Assembly: GCA_902564235.1 (NCBI GenBank)
Contig: CACFAG010000001.1
Span: 62,001-126,000 of the forward strand
Length of the DNA stretch: 64,000 nucleotides
Source: an uncultured Prochlorococcus sp.
Lineage (GTDB): Bacteria; Cyanobacteriota; Cyanobacteriia; PCC-6307; Cyanobiaceae
Reading direction: 5' to 3'
Shown: positions 7,786-14,691 of the stretch, in pieces
Numbering within the stretch: the stretch's first letter is position 1
How the letters are laid out: each line of letters begins with the position of its first letter
Notes under the pieces: model-generated
Seen by the model: the letters and a program-made list of their open reading frames with translations, nothing else
The model's database searches: none
Told to the model about the DNA's origin: nothing
Position numbers and translations under genes: made by a program

Positions 7786-7929
7786 TTAATTAAACCAACC
7801 TTTTTTCTTTGCTTTAACTTTTGGTAAAGTCTGAATCTTTGGCGCTTCATCTACTCTACCTTTAATAATCATTAAAGGAACAATTGCAAATAGAGCTAAA
7901 AATAATATCCAAAATAGATAAACGTTCAT
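7786..7929 (-). CDS. small single-span membrane protein, 47 aa
   Basis: ATG at 7929 to TAA at 7786. Residues 3-24 (VYLFWILFLALFAIVPLMII) are one transmembrane helix, followed by a mostly basic soluble tail with GRVDEAPKIQTLPKVKAKKKGWFN. The ordered structure (helix at once after Met, long Lys-rich tail ending in GWFN) is typical of real small cyanobacterial membrane proteins. It lies 84 bases upstream of the DUF1543 gene on the same strand and could share a transcript with it. Function unknown. Confidence 0.55.
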   Translation of the reverse strand: MNVYLFWILFLALFAIVPLMIIKGRVDEAPKIQTLPKVKAKKKGWFN

Positions 7930-8135
7930 AGTATTGAATTAATAAGAATAATATTAAAATCATTTAAATAAAATTCGTGAGTTTCTTTTTAAAGTACTAA
8001 CTTGGATGTATAATTACGATCTTTTAATTATGGCTAAATATCATGCTTGAGAAATATTATCTATAAATGAAAGAAGTCACCTTCAGTATTATAAAATTCC
8101 AAAATATGAAATTATTTTATTAACCAACTTAAAAT

Positions 8136-8186
8136 AATTGCACTCAACATGACACTGCTTTGCTTTAGTAATTATGGAGTGCAATT
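8136..8186. repeat. 10-bp inverted repeat with 31-base loop
   Basis: AATTGCACTC (8136-8145) and GAGTGCAATT (8177-8186) are perfect inverted copies. Short T-containing sequence follows on both strands, so it could be a weak two-way terminator. It is the only notable feature in the 344 bases without a gene between 7930 and 8273. Confidence 0.4.
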
Positions 8187-8273
8187 TTATAATGACACGC
8201 CTAAGAACTTTTCGTGAATGTTTTAAATCATACTTCTGCTTATCTAAAATTTATTTAGCAAAGTTAAAAATAA

Positions 8274-8429
8274 ATGAAAAAATGTGATTTATGTCATAAG
8301 CCAGATAAAATTCATTATAGAGTTAAATCAATAATTCATAAAAACTGGATTTTTTGTTGTGAAGAATGCTGGAATGTTATTTCTAAACATATTAATTATT
8401 CCTACGGTGGCACAAGAAAGTCAAAATAA
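8274..8429 (+). CDS. small zinc-ribbon-like protein, 51 aa
   Basis: ATG at 8274 to TAA at 8427. The sequence has a CxxCH pair at the N-terminus (MKKCDLCHKP) and a second Cys cluster CCEECW at residues 28-33, separated by about 21 residues including a basic segment. Two Cys pairs at this spacing are the pattern of a treble-clef or zinc-ribbon fold, so zinc binding is likely and nucleic acid or protein binding is possible. The rest is basic (NYSYGGTRKSK). It stands alone on this strand. Family name not known to me. Confidence 0.6.
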   Translation: MKKCDLCHKPDKIHYRVKSIIHKNWIFCCEECWNVISKHINYSYGGTRKSK

Positions 8430-8713
8430 TAAATTTCCTGAAAAACTTACTGGGAAAAAAATTCAAATAATTACAAGCTTAGAAATCTAAAAAATTACTT
8501 TAAGTAAGTAGTTGACAATTAATGATGATTTATGAAATTAACCAATAAAAAAACTTTATTTTTTATTGAATTTATCCTTTAAATTTACTTTTTTATAATA
8601 GAGTTTAGCCTTATTTTGCTAAACAAACTTTATAGTTTACAAAGAATGTTTTGATAGGTGGATTATTATTATTGAATAAAGGAAGCCAACATAATTAACT
8701 TAATCAATTAAAC

Positions 8714-8914
8714 CTAAATATTTTTTTTCTCTCTTAATTCTGGAAAGCATTTTGCAATATGAATTAATTCATAAACTTCTTTACTATCATATTTCTTGTA
8801 AGGGACACCGCTTCCTACTTTTATTCCTAATACTTTCATTTTTTTTAAGATTAATCCTTGTCTTTCATTACTAGACATTGACTTGAATAGTTTTATTCTT
8901 TCTTCTTTATTCAC
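8714..8914 (-). CDS. small hypothetical protein, 66 aa
   Basis: ATG at 8914 to stop at 8714. It is a soluble, basic, mostly helical protein: MNKEERIKLFKSMSSNERQ, then a Gly-containing turn (KVLGIKVGSGVPYKKYD), then KEVYELIHIAKCFPELREKK. The KMKVLGIKVGSGVPYKKY segment with evenly spaced basic residues could contact nucleic acid. No known family recognised. It lies next to the decayed gene at 9163-9583, on the opposite strand. Confidence 0.5.
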   Translation of the reverse strand: MNKEERIKLFKSMSSNERQGLILKKMKVLGIKVGSGVPYKKYDSKEVYELIHIAKCFPELREKKNI

Positions 8915-9162
8915 TATAAATTTATTTAATTAGGTTTTTTTATGAAGAAAATATCATTTATTGATTCATTAAATAAGTAAGAAAACCAGTAAATGTGAGT
9001 ATTTTAAATCCAATAAAAAAAGGCAAATATTTTTTTAACTTTTTGCCAAAAGGTAGTAATCTATTTGATGAATTCACAATAGTTTGCATTAGGAATTTTT
9101 TGAATATACTAACGAATTTTTTTAAATTTTCAAAGTAACTAACAATACATTTGAAATAGTAG

Positions 9163-9583
9163 ATCTCAAATTGGAATGATAACTCCTCTATTTTTATAAA
9201 TGATAAAGAAACAATAATTTCATTATTAAATGAGTTTGCCGATAAAAAAAATGGCTTCATTTTTTGTTGGCAATGCAACTCCCGATTTTTTTATTCATAA
9301 GACTAAGCGGTAATCCATTAAATTCAGAAGGGTTTGAACAAATGATTTCTGGGAATATAGTTCAAGAAAAGGCAGAAATAACAAAATTTACCGATTCGAA
9401 TTTTTAAGTGAAAATATAGTAATGTGTATTTTTACATTAGGTTTAAAATTTACTTATAAAGGGTCACCGGATGATTACCAACATTTAAATCTATTTTTAA
9501 AAATAAATAATGTTTGGAAAATTCGCTGGATGCAAAGATCTACAGGAAATTCGGATTTAGATTTATGGGATTGGATAAGTTAA
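9163..9583 (+). pseudogene. decayed SnoaL/NTF2-like (DUF3804-type) gene
   Basis: Three reading frames of the plus strand join into one plausible protein. Frame A (9163 to about 9290) gives NEFADKKNGFIFCWQCNSRFF and then hits TAA. Frame B (from about 9298) gives GNPLNSEGFEQMISGNIVQE and stops at 9405. Frame C (from about 9389) gives FEFLSENIVMCIFTLG, then KINNVWKIRWMQRSTGNSDL, ending at TAA 9581. A product of roughly 130 residues with a C-terminal beta-rich half fits the small SnoaL/NTF2-like fold; naming it DUF3804 is from memory of similar Prochlorococcus proteins. At least two single-base frame changes show the gene is dead unless the sequence is wrong. The open frame on the minus strand here (8958-9278) is its shadow. 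Confidence 0.6.
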
Positions 9584-9729
9584 TAACACTTTTAATGGTC
9601 CTTTTAATTTTAGGTAGCTCTTTTTTTTGAGTAAGTTACTTATTTTATAAAATAAAATGGAAAGAAAATGATAATACCTCATGCCTATTTCTTTTTTTTA
9701 TTAAAAAATACTTCTTTTTTGCTTGGTAA
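9565..9729 (+). pseudogene. possible broken small membrane-protein gene
   Basis: From ATG 9565, overlapping the end of the decayed gene in another frame, translation gives MGLDKLITLLMVLLILGSSFF, a membrane helix, then TGA at 9628, after which the same frame continues VSYLFYKIKWKENDNTSC to TAA at 9727. The join SSFF-x-VSYLFYKIKWKE reads like one small single-span protein in which a Trp codon became TGA. It may equally be chance. Confidence 0.25.
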
Positions 9730-10250
9730 TTTGATTATCAGGTAAAAATGTAAACTTTGGAAAGGCTAACACCTATATCTAAAGCTAACAAAGCAATTAG
9801 TAACTTACTCATTTTTAGAGCTCTCAACGATTTTTTTGTAAAGTTCTTCAGAAATAGGTTGCATAACCTTTTAAAAATCTAATTTCAAATTAGTTATTTT
9901 TACATTTATTTCCAGTTACAAAATATACGAATATATGAATTATTAAATAGGCAAAAAATATCTTCACAATAAGTTTTTCTTATAACGTATTAAAAATTAC
10001 TGAATTTAAAAACTTCAATAAATACCAAATTTTTTTAAAAAGTATTTGATTAGTTATAAAATTATCTAGTTTTTCTTAAGTTTAATTTCTCTTCTAATCT
10101 CTAAAAATAATAACAACAATACACATATTCATTAAAAATATATCTAATGGCATTAGTAATAAAAGTCTTTATATTATTTAATAACATCAATTTAATAGAG
10201 GAGACTTATAAAAACCACGGTTACTAGATATCTAAAAAAAATTAGAAATC
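9730..10250. other. gene-poor spacer
   Basis: No convincing gene. On the minus strand two very short overlapping frames (9805-9864, MQPISEELYKKIVESSKNE; 9738-9812, starting MSKLLIALLALDIGV, joined as ATGA) could be a micro-operon but are too short to support. Otherwise AT-rich sequence. Confidence 0.3.
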
Positions 10251-10352
10251 TTATTTCGAGTAACTGGATCCTCTATAAATAAGTTTAATTGACTTTACTT
10301 CTTGTTTTCTACAATATACGAATGACTTTCCGTTAAAATACATGTTTACCAT
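10251..10352 (-). CDS. DUF4278-like mini-protein, 33 aa
   Basis: ATG at 10352 to TAA at 10251. The peptide ends KSIKLIYRGSSYSK, which matches the KLxYRGxxY signature at the core of DUF4278, a short cyanobacterial domain of unknown function. The first half (MVNMYFNGKSFVYCRKQEV) is a little longer than the motif alone. The frame was missed by ordinary length limits. Family members are usually 40-100 residues, so this is a small one. The motif match is the only evidence. Confidence 0.45.
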   Translation of the reverse strand: MVNMYFNGKSFVYCRKQEVKSIKLIYRGSSYSK

Positions 10353-10954
10353 AATGCAGCTCCTAAACTTGCTCAAGTCCCCGTCCTATGGCTTGAGTCG
10401 TACTGCGGTCTATCAGATGGTAGATCGGACGATTTTGTAGTTTTTGCTACACTCTATTTATAAAGTATTTATACTTAAAAGTCAACTCTTAAGCGAAACC
10501 GTAATTCAATTTAAGCTTGTATTCTTTTTTCACAAACTCTCTAAAAAGAATAAAGAACATATAACTACGAGAGACTCCAACAAATAAGGAAATAAATGAT
10601 AGGACTACACAAATATAACAATGTGGAAATCCCATTATTAATTTTCCAATATAAATTTCAATTGAGTCTCTGCACTCAGAATATCAATTCTTCTTTTGAA
10701 TAATTTCAAGAATTTGATTATGCTTTTCAAAATTAAACCTCATTTAGAATTTAATAATATTATTCCAAGAATTAAAATATCAATAAGCAAAAATACTGAA
10801 TCTATTGATATGACTAGTGTTTTGGTACATGTTTATACAATAATAATCACTAAAATATAATGAGATGCCTTTTGTAATTAACCAATGAGGCTAATTCAGA
10901 ATCAAATATAGTAATTAGCGATCTAAATTCATTGCAGTGCAATTTTTTTTTTGC
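10353..10954. other. gene-poor spacer with a GC-richer structured patch
   Basis: The patch 10375-10460 is clearly less AT-rich than its surroundings and holds an 8-bp hairpin GGTCTATC/GGTAGATC (with G-T pairs) around 10407-10426, plus CTCAAG/CTTGAG around 10380-10400 and TGTAG/CTACA near 10437-10452. It may be part of the 5' leader of the minus-strand gene at 10251-10352. The rest is AT-rich; an open frame at 10720-10860 (46 codons) is not convincing. Confidence 0.3.
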
Positions 10955-11006
10955 TAAAAAAATAGAGCGGGCTAAAGTCCAATGCTCCACGAGGATTTAG
11001 TCCGCT
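10955..11006 (-). terminator. strong minus-strand terminator-like hairpin
   Basis: Left arm AGCGGGCTAAAGTCC (10966-10980) pairs with GGATTTAGTCCGCT (10993-11006) with one G-T pair and one bulge, among the most stable hairpins in the window. On the minus strand it is followed by a T-rich run (complement of AAAAAAATA at 10956-10964). No minus-strand gene lies directly to the right. Confidence 0.55.
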
Positions 11007-11029
11007 TTCAAAAGCTTTAATATGAACCC

Positions 11030-11166
11030 TTTTAAAAAAGCCGCATAAATTGTTAATCTTGATTTTGTTAATTTGTTTAACTTTGCAGCTTTCAGAGTAA
11101 GATTTTAATGGTGTTTCTTTGGAAGAGTTTCACCAAGAGGGGCCAATTTTTGGCCCCTTCTTTGCG
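11030..11166 (+). ncRNA. candidate small RNA with strong 3' terminator
   Basis: The sequence ends in a very stable hairpin, GGGGCCAA (11139-11146) / TTGGCCCC (11150-11157), extended outward by AAGA/TCTT with a bulge and followed by TTCTTT, a classic plus-strand terminator. No plus-strand protein gene lies in the 1.4 kb before it, and none in the 130 bases directly upstream. A terminator this strong needs a transcript to end, so a small RNA of 100-200 bases is the simplest reading. The 5' end shown is a guess; I cannot tie it to a named Yfr RNA. Confidence 0.4.
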
Positions 11167-11394
11167 GAGATATTTTTTAATTGAAACTCGTTCTAAAATA
11201 AAAGTAATACTTTCCTAGAAGGCGAAAGTGACGTAAATCTTTTGTTTAGATTTTTTTATGACTACTTAATGAAAACCCTATATCTTCAAATAATTCATCT
11301 TATTAAAAAAACAAAAGTTTTAGCTCATGGACCATATACCTAAATTTATGGAATTTTTTTCAACAATTATAAATTTTTTCATTTGCGATTTTTA

Positions 11395-11598
11395 ATGGCT
11401 TCACCTACAAGTTGGGGATTTTACAAAGAAGTTGAAAGTAAGATTTTATGGGTGAATATTTGTGCCAAAGATTTAGAAGGAGTAGCTATTTCGATCAATA
11501 AATGGTGGAAGACAAGATATCCAGCATACAAAATTAGAATAGTTTCTAAAAAAGAATTTGAACTAGTAAAAATGCAAGCTGAGAAAAAGAAGCAATAA
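11395..11598 (+). CDS. small conserved-looking protein, 67 aa
   Basis: ATG at 11395 (an upstream in-frame TTG at 11383 is less likely). The product is soluble and basic: MASPTSWGFYKEVESKILW, VNICAKDLEGVAISINKWW, KTRYPAYKIRIVSKKEFE, and a Lys-rich end. The pattern of a beta strand, helix, strand with conserved-looking Trp pairs (NKWWKTRYP) suggests a small alpha/beta fold. A 15-codon frame (ATG 11348) ends in TAATG overlapping this start (11393-11397), so there could be a leader peptide. No family recognised. Confidence 0.55.
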   Translation: MASPTSWGFYKEVESKILWVNICAKDLEGVAISINKWWKTRYPAYKIRIVSKKEFELVKMQAEKKKQ

Positions 11599-11674
11599 AA
11601 TTATTATTTGGTAAATATTGATGCTGAATATTTAATTTTTGCGGGTATTATAAGCTCATTAAATTAAGAAACAA

Positions 11675-11830
11675 ATGAACTCTGCATTTGCAAAAGTCTC
11701 AAATTTGAAGGTTAACAGGGCTTCTAAAATAGCTATTACTCTCGCATCATCAACTTTCTTTTTGTATGCCTTGGGTCAAACCCCAATTTTTAAAAATATT
11801 CTTGCAGGTGCCTTCTCTTGCTCTGGCTAA
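11675..11830 (+). CDS. small hypothetical protein, 51 aa
   Basis: ATG at 11675 to TAA at 11828. A basic N-terminal stretch (MNSAFAKVSNLKVNRASK) leads into a hydrophobic segment (IAITLASSTFFLYALG, about residues 19-34) and a C-terminal part QTPIFKNILAGAFSCSG. It could be a single-span membrane protein or an exported peptide with an uncleaved signal. A terminator hairpin lies 72 bases after the stop. Family unknown. Confidence 0.45.
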   Translation: MNSAFAKVSNLKVNRASKIAITLASSTFFLYALGQTPIFKNILAGAFSCSG

Positions 11831-11901
11831 ATAAATACTATTTTTTTTAAAGAGAAGCTAAAAAGCTAAAATAGATAGTGATTGACAGTCGATCTAAACT
11901 T

Positions 11902-11924
11902 AGAGGGATAAACCCCTCTTTTTA
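11902..11924 (+). terminator. Rho-independent terminator
   Basis: AGAGGG (11902-11907) / CCCTCT (11914-11919) followed by TTTTTAA (T at 11919-11923), downstream of the 51-aa gene. Confidence 0.65.
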
Positions 11925-11983
11925 ATGTTTAATAGATTTATTTATGAAAAGATAATGACTCTTCTTATCTCTCTTTTCTGCTG

Positions 11984-12100
11984 ATGAATATTTCCCCGCA
12001 CCTATTAATTGATGCTTTGATATTAATCGCTGCCCTTACGATAACTTTGGTATTAAGATCAAAAGGTAATGCTGCAAGAGAAGAAAAAGAAAATAAATGA
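11984..12100 (+). CDS. micro-protein 1 of a 4-gene cluster, 38 aa, membrane
   Basis: ATG at 11984 to TGA at 12098. Residues 6-24 (HLLIDALILIAALTITLVL) make one transmembrane helix, followed by a charged soluble tail (RSKGNAAREEKENK). The stop overlaps the next gene's start (ATGA, 12097-12100), so the two are translationally coupled. It is first in a cluster of four micro-genes on the same strand. Function unknown; the regular layout of the cluster argues these are real. Confidence 0.6.
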   Translation: MNISPHLLIDALILIAALTITLVLRSKGNAAREEKENK

Positions 12101-12237
12101 TTACTAAAGGGGAAAAAAAAGAATTTAAAAAACCTAAATTATATAGATTTTGGAACTTTCTTATTTATGGAAGTTTCATTGCCATTGGAGTTTTCTTAGT
12201 TTATTTATATTCTGCTTATGTCTTCATAAATAAATGA
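12097..12237 (+). CDS. micro-protein 2 of the cluster, 46 aa, membrane
   Basis: ATG at 12097, inside the stop of the preceding gene. A basic N-terminus (MITKGEKKEFKKPKLYRFW) precedes one transmembrane helix (NFLIYGSFIAIGVFLVYLY, about residues 20-38) and a short end SAYVFINK. Its stop overlaps the next start (ATGA, 12234-12237). The opposite charge layout to its neighbours suggests the cluster's products may insert with differing orientation and pack together (inference). Confidence 0.6.
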   Translation: MITKGEKKEFKKPKLYRFWNFLIYGSFIAIGVFLVYLYSAYVFINK

Positions 12238-12329
12238 CCTACATGTACGGCATAGCGATTACTTATGGAGTTGTGAGTCTTTTATTGCTTGGTGGGTTTG
12301 CATACTTTACTTTTAAAATGAAACGCTAA
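12234..12329 (+). CDS. micro-protein 3 of the cluster, 31 aa, membrane
   Basis: ATG at 12234, overlapping the preceding stop by four bases. The peptide is little more than one transmembrane helix: MTYMYGIAITYGVVSLLLLG, then GFAYFTFKMKR with a basic end. It resembles in size the smallest photosystem, cytochrome b6f and NDH subunits but does not match one I can name with confidence. Six bases separate it from the next gene. Confidence 0.55.
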   Translation: MTYMYGIAITYGVVSLLLLGGFAYFTFKMKR

Positions 12330-12334
12330 TTTTT

Positions 12335-12460
12335 ATGTCCTCTTCAATGAAAGATTTCTTAGATAAATTTTTTGATTTATGTAGAGAATATCAACAAGAA
12401 ATTCCACCTCAGAAGATGGCTGAGATTTTAAGACAATATGCAGATAGATTAGATGAATGA
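12335..12460 (+). CDS. micro-protein 4 of the cluster, 41 aa, soluble
   Basis: ATG at 12335, six bases after the preceding stop. Unlike the three membrane peptides before it, this one is soluble and helical: MSSSMKDFLDKFFDLCREY, QQEIPPQKMAEILRQYADRLDE. The amphipathic helix pair around an IPP turn and the acidic end look like a conserved cyanobacterial protein that could bind the membrane partners (inference). I see no terminator directly after it. Function unknown. Confidence 0.6.
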   Translation: MSSSMKDFLDKFFDLCREYQQEIPPQKMAEILRQYADRLDE

Positions 12461-12695
12461 TTGATACTAGCAGACCTAAGAAGGTATTAAGTGAATATAA
12501 TTTCTAGCAAAATTTACACAAAATTTTCAAAAGTGGAATAAATTTTTGAGGATCTTTTCCTTACAATTATTCACAATTTGAGATTTTTTTTTGATCCTTA
12601 ACCCGTATAATTTTGTTCCTCTAACCGCACACATTAAACTTGAAATTTACCATTCAAATGAACTAGAACATAGGTGTAGTCAAGAGGTAAGTCTT

Positions 12696-12848
12696 ATGAA
12701 ACTAAATGACACATTTACTATCCAAGAAATTAATTTGGATAAAAAAAACCTTTCATATGAAAATAAGCTTAAAGAAATTGAAGCTTATTGGAATAACGAA
12801 TGTGCAGAACATCCTAGTAACAACCATTGCAAGATTTTTTGTGATTAA
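12696..12848 (+). CDS. CP12-like mini-protein, 50 aa
   Basis: I place the start at ATG 12696 because AGAGG at 12683-12687 is a good ribosome site and because the N-terminus then lines up with its two paralogs; a longer open frame back to a TTG at 12591 exists. Sequence begins MKLNDTFTIQEINLDKKNLSY and ends ECAEHPSNNHCKIFCD. The C-x8-C-x3-C end with Pro four residues after the first Cys matches the C-terminal redox loop of CP12 (C-DDNP-x4-C-RVY), the small protein that ties GAPDH and phosphoribulokinase together in the dark. The N-terminal CP12 half is missing, so it may bind only one partner. Paralogs: 13051-13197 and 24007-24147. Confidence 0.65.
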   Translation: MKLNDTFTIQEINLDKKNLSYENKLKEIEAYWNNECAEHPSNNHCKIFCD

Positions 12849-12933
12849 AATTTTAATTTTTAGGTATTCTTACGCTTGATTTTTACATAATACCCGTACT
12901 AAAGAATAATCAGACAGAAAGGAGGCCAAGCAA

Positions 12934-13035
12934 ATGACTAATTTAGGAATAGAAATTTTATTTTGGACAATTTTAATTTCTTATCTGGGATTAAGGTTTT
13001 CTCAAACTTGGAATGGATTCAAAAAACAGTATTAA
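12934..13035 (+). CDS. micro membrane protein, 33 aa
   Basis: ATG at 12934, eight bases after one of the strongest ribosome-binding sites in the window (AAAGGAGG at 12918-12925). The peptide MTNLGIEILFWTILISYLGL is one transmembrane helix, followed by RFSQTWNGFKKQY. It lies between two CP12-like genes on the same strand, 15 bases before the second, so it is almost certainly on the same mRNA. The strong ribosome site supports that this tiny frame is translated. Function unknown. Confidence 0.6.
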   Translation: MTNLGIEILFWTILISYLGLRFSQTWNGFKKQY

Positions 13036-13050
13036 TTAGGAGAATAGAAA

Positions 13051-13197
13051 ATGAAACTACAAACTCAGTTTACGGTTCCAAAAAAAGAATTAAAAGATCT
13101 TGATTATGTTAAGAAAGTAGATTTCTTAGAAGAAACTTTAAACAAAGAATGTATAGATTATCCAAATCAAGAAGATTGCTCGGTTTGTTGCAATTAA
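13051..13197 (+). CDS. CP12-like mini-protein, 48 aa
   Basis: ATG at 13051, with TAGGAGA nine bases upstream. The product starts MKLQTQFTVPKKELKDLDYV and ends KECIDYPNQEDCSVCCN. The final C-x8-C-x3-C with Pro at position four of the spacer is shared with 12696-12848 and 24007-24147 and is like the CP12 C-terminal loop that forms a disulfide under oxidising (dark) conditions and binds GAPDH. The N-terminal MKLxxxFT..K..LKDLDY part is shared with the third paralog and is not CP12. Likely a redox-responsive regulator; the partner enzyme is unknown. Confidence 0.7.
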   Translation: MKLQTQFTVPKKELKDLDYVKKVDFLEETLNKECIDYPNQEDCSVCCN

Positions 13198-13276
13198 AAA
13201 TCAAAAAATAGCTGCTTTTTAAAAGTAAATAAATTTTTATTTGTATTTATAAATTTTATAAAAGGGAGTTAGCACT

Positions 13277-13795
13277 ATGGAATTAAGATTCTTCCCAATA
13301 AATATTTTTAGAGAGACTCCAAAAGTCACATTCTTTGATGCAGGCATAGATAGTTCTAATGGCTCTGATGTTGTGATCCATTCTGGGGAAGCTATATCTC
13401 CCCCAAATGATTTAAAAGATGAGCAATATTACGTTCACAATCATCAAATTGACCATAATTTAGTTATCACTGGAGAAAGGACATTTGTTTTAATAAATCC
13501 TTCCTGGGATGAACCTCATCATGTGATTTATCTAAATAGATCTATGGGAGCATTAGAAATTCCTATAGGAACTTATCACAGATCTATCTCAGGGAAAGAA
13601 GGTAGTATTGTTTTAAACCAACCCAAAAGAGATAAATTTTTTGATCCTGCTAAAGAATTTATCCCTCAAAAATTAGACAAAATTAATTTAATTAAAGCAA
13701 AAAAAAGTCCACCTGTTTTTTGGATTTACGAAAATAACAAAATCAAAAGAGTCTATTTTAATCCTCTAGAAAGAAAAGTTAAAACTCTTGTTTGA
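13277..13795 (+). CDS. cupin-type protein, 172 aa
   Basis: A beta-rich soluble protein with a single cupin-like core. HNHQIDHNLVITGERTFVL (about 55-73) holds the first cupin motif with His residues and the Gly, and EPHHVIYLNRSMGALEIPIGTYHR the second, with IPxGxYH typical of a metal- or sugar-binding cupin. The beginning (MELRFFPINIFRETPKV) resembles the N-terminus of sugar-nucleotide epimerase-like cupins. Start ATG 13277 follows AAAGGGAG. The next gene starts one base after this stop. The substrate is unknown; the catalytic His/Tyr pair of RmlC is not clear, so I do not call it an epimerase. Confidence 0.6.
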   Translation: MELRFFPINIFRETPKVTFFDAGIDSSNGSDVVIHSGEAISPPNDLKDEQYYVHNHQIDHNLVITGERTFVLINPSWDEPHHVIYLNRSMGALEIPIGTYHRSISGKEGSIVLNQPKRDKFFDPAKEFIPQKLDKINLIKAKKSPPVFWIYENNKIKRVYFNPLERKVKTLV

Positions 13796-13796
13796 A

Positions 13797-14663
13797 ATGA
13801 AAAAAACGAAAAAGCATATGTCGCCTAAAATAAATAATTTAAAAAACCTGAATTTAATTATCAATTCTGATACTTATAAATTGGCTCAAGAAGATATAGG
13901 TTTACTTAGCCGAAATGAAATGCGTGGAGTCAGAATGCTTCTTGAAATTACTAAACCAGATTTAATTCTTGAAGAAAATAAAATTCTTTCAACCATAATT
14001 ATTTTTGGAGGCGCAAGTATTACGGAAGAATTAAATACAAAAAAGAGAATTAAAAATATAGAAGAGTTAATTAAAAAAAATCCTAAATCAATACTTCTAA
14101 AAAGAAATTTAAAGAGATTAGAGAATTTGCTATCAATGAGTCATTACTATCAATCCGCAAGTGAATTTTCAAAACTTGCTTCAATTAGTAATCAAAAAAA
14201 TAACTATAATTCTCACGTGATTGTTACAGGTGGTGGGCCAGGAATTATGGAAGCTGCTAATAGAGGTGCTTTTGAAGCAAATTGTAAATCTATAGGGTTA
14301 AATATCAGCCTCCCTAATGAACAAATTCCAAATGCTTTTATAACTCCAGGTCTTTGCTTTAAATTTAATTATTTTGCATTAAGAAAGATCCATTTTGTAA
14401 TGCGATCAGTAGCTGCTGTATTTTTTCCTGGAGGTTTTGGAACATTGGATGAATTATTTGAACTATTGACACTTTGTCAAACAGGCATGAAAACTAAAAT
14501 CCCAATCATACTTTTTGGTAGAGAGTATTGGAATAAGATAATTAACTTCAATTATCTTGCTGATCTTGGATTAATTGAAGATGAACATTTAAATCTTTTT
14601 CAATATGCAGACACTGCATCAGAAGCATGGGAAATTATCAAATCATCAAAAATCTCGGATTAA
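13797..14663 (+). CDS. LOG-family nucleoside-monophosphate phosphoribohydrolase-like
   Basis: A Rossmann-fold protein of the LOG/YgdH family (once annotated lysine decarboxylase). The hallmark PGGFGTLDEL is at about residues 220-229, and TGGGPGIMEAANRGA at about 145-159 is the nucleotide-binding loop. LOG enzymes split cytokinin-type nucleoside 5'-monophosphates, or in bacteria other NMPs, into base and ribose 5-phosphate. An N-terminal extension of about 100 residues is longer than in plant LOG and like the larger bacterial PpnN branch, though it lacks its full flanking domains. ATG 13797 is preferred to the TTG at 13788 that overlaps the cupin gene. The two genes are probably one operon. 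Confidence 0.8.
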   Translation: MKKTKKHMSPKINNLKNLNLIINSDTYKLAQEDIGLLSRNEMRGVRMLLEITKPDLILEENKILSTIIIFGGASITEELNTKKRIKNIEELIKKNPKSILLKRNLKRLENLLSMSHYYQSASEFSKLASISNQKNNYNSHVIVTGGGPGIMEAANRGAFEANCKSIGLNISLPNEQIPNAFITPGLCFKFNYFALRKIHFVMRSVAAVFFPGGFGTLDELFELLTLCQTGMKTKIPIILFGREYWNKIINFNYLADLGLIEDEHLNLFQYADTASEAWEIIKSSKISD

Positions 14664-14691
14664 AAGTAAGCTAATTATTTTTAAATAACTT

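Noticed and set aside
8958-9278. 106-codon open frame on the minus strand
   Set aside because: It is the shadow of the decayed plus-strand gene, which gives family-like sequence when frames are joined.
9738-9864. Two overlapping minus-strand frames of 24 and 19 codons
   Set aside because: Too short to separate from chance, although the ATGA overlap is suggestive.
10720-10860. 46-codon open frame MLFKIKPHLEF..
   Set aside because: No ribosome site, low-complexity AT-rich translation, no partner genes.
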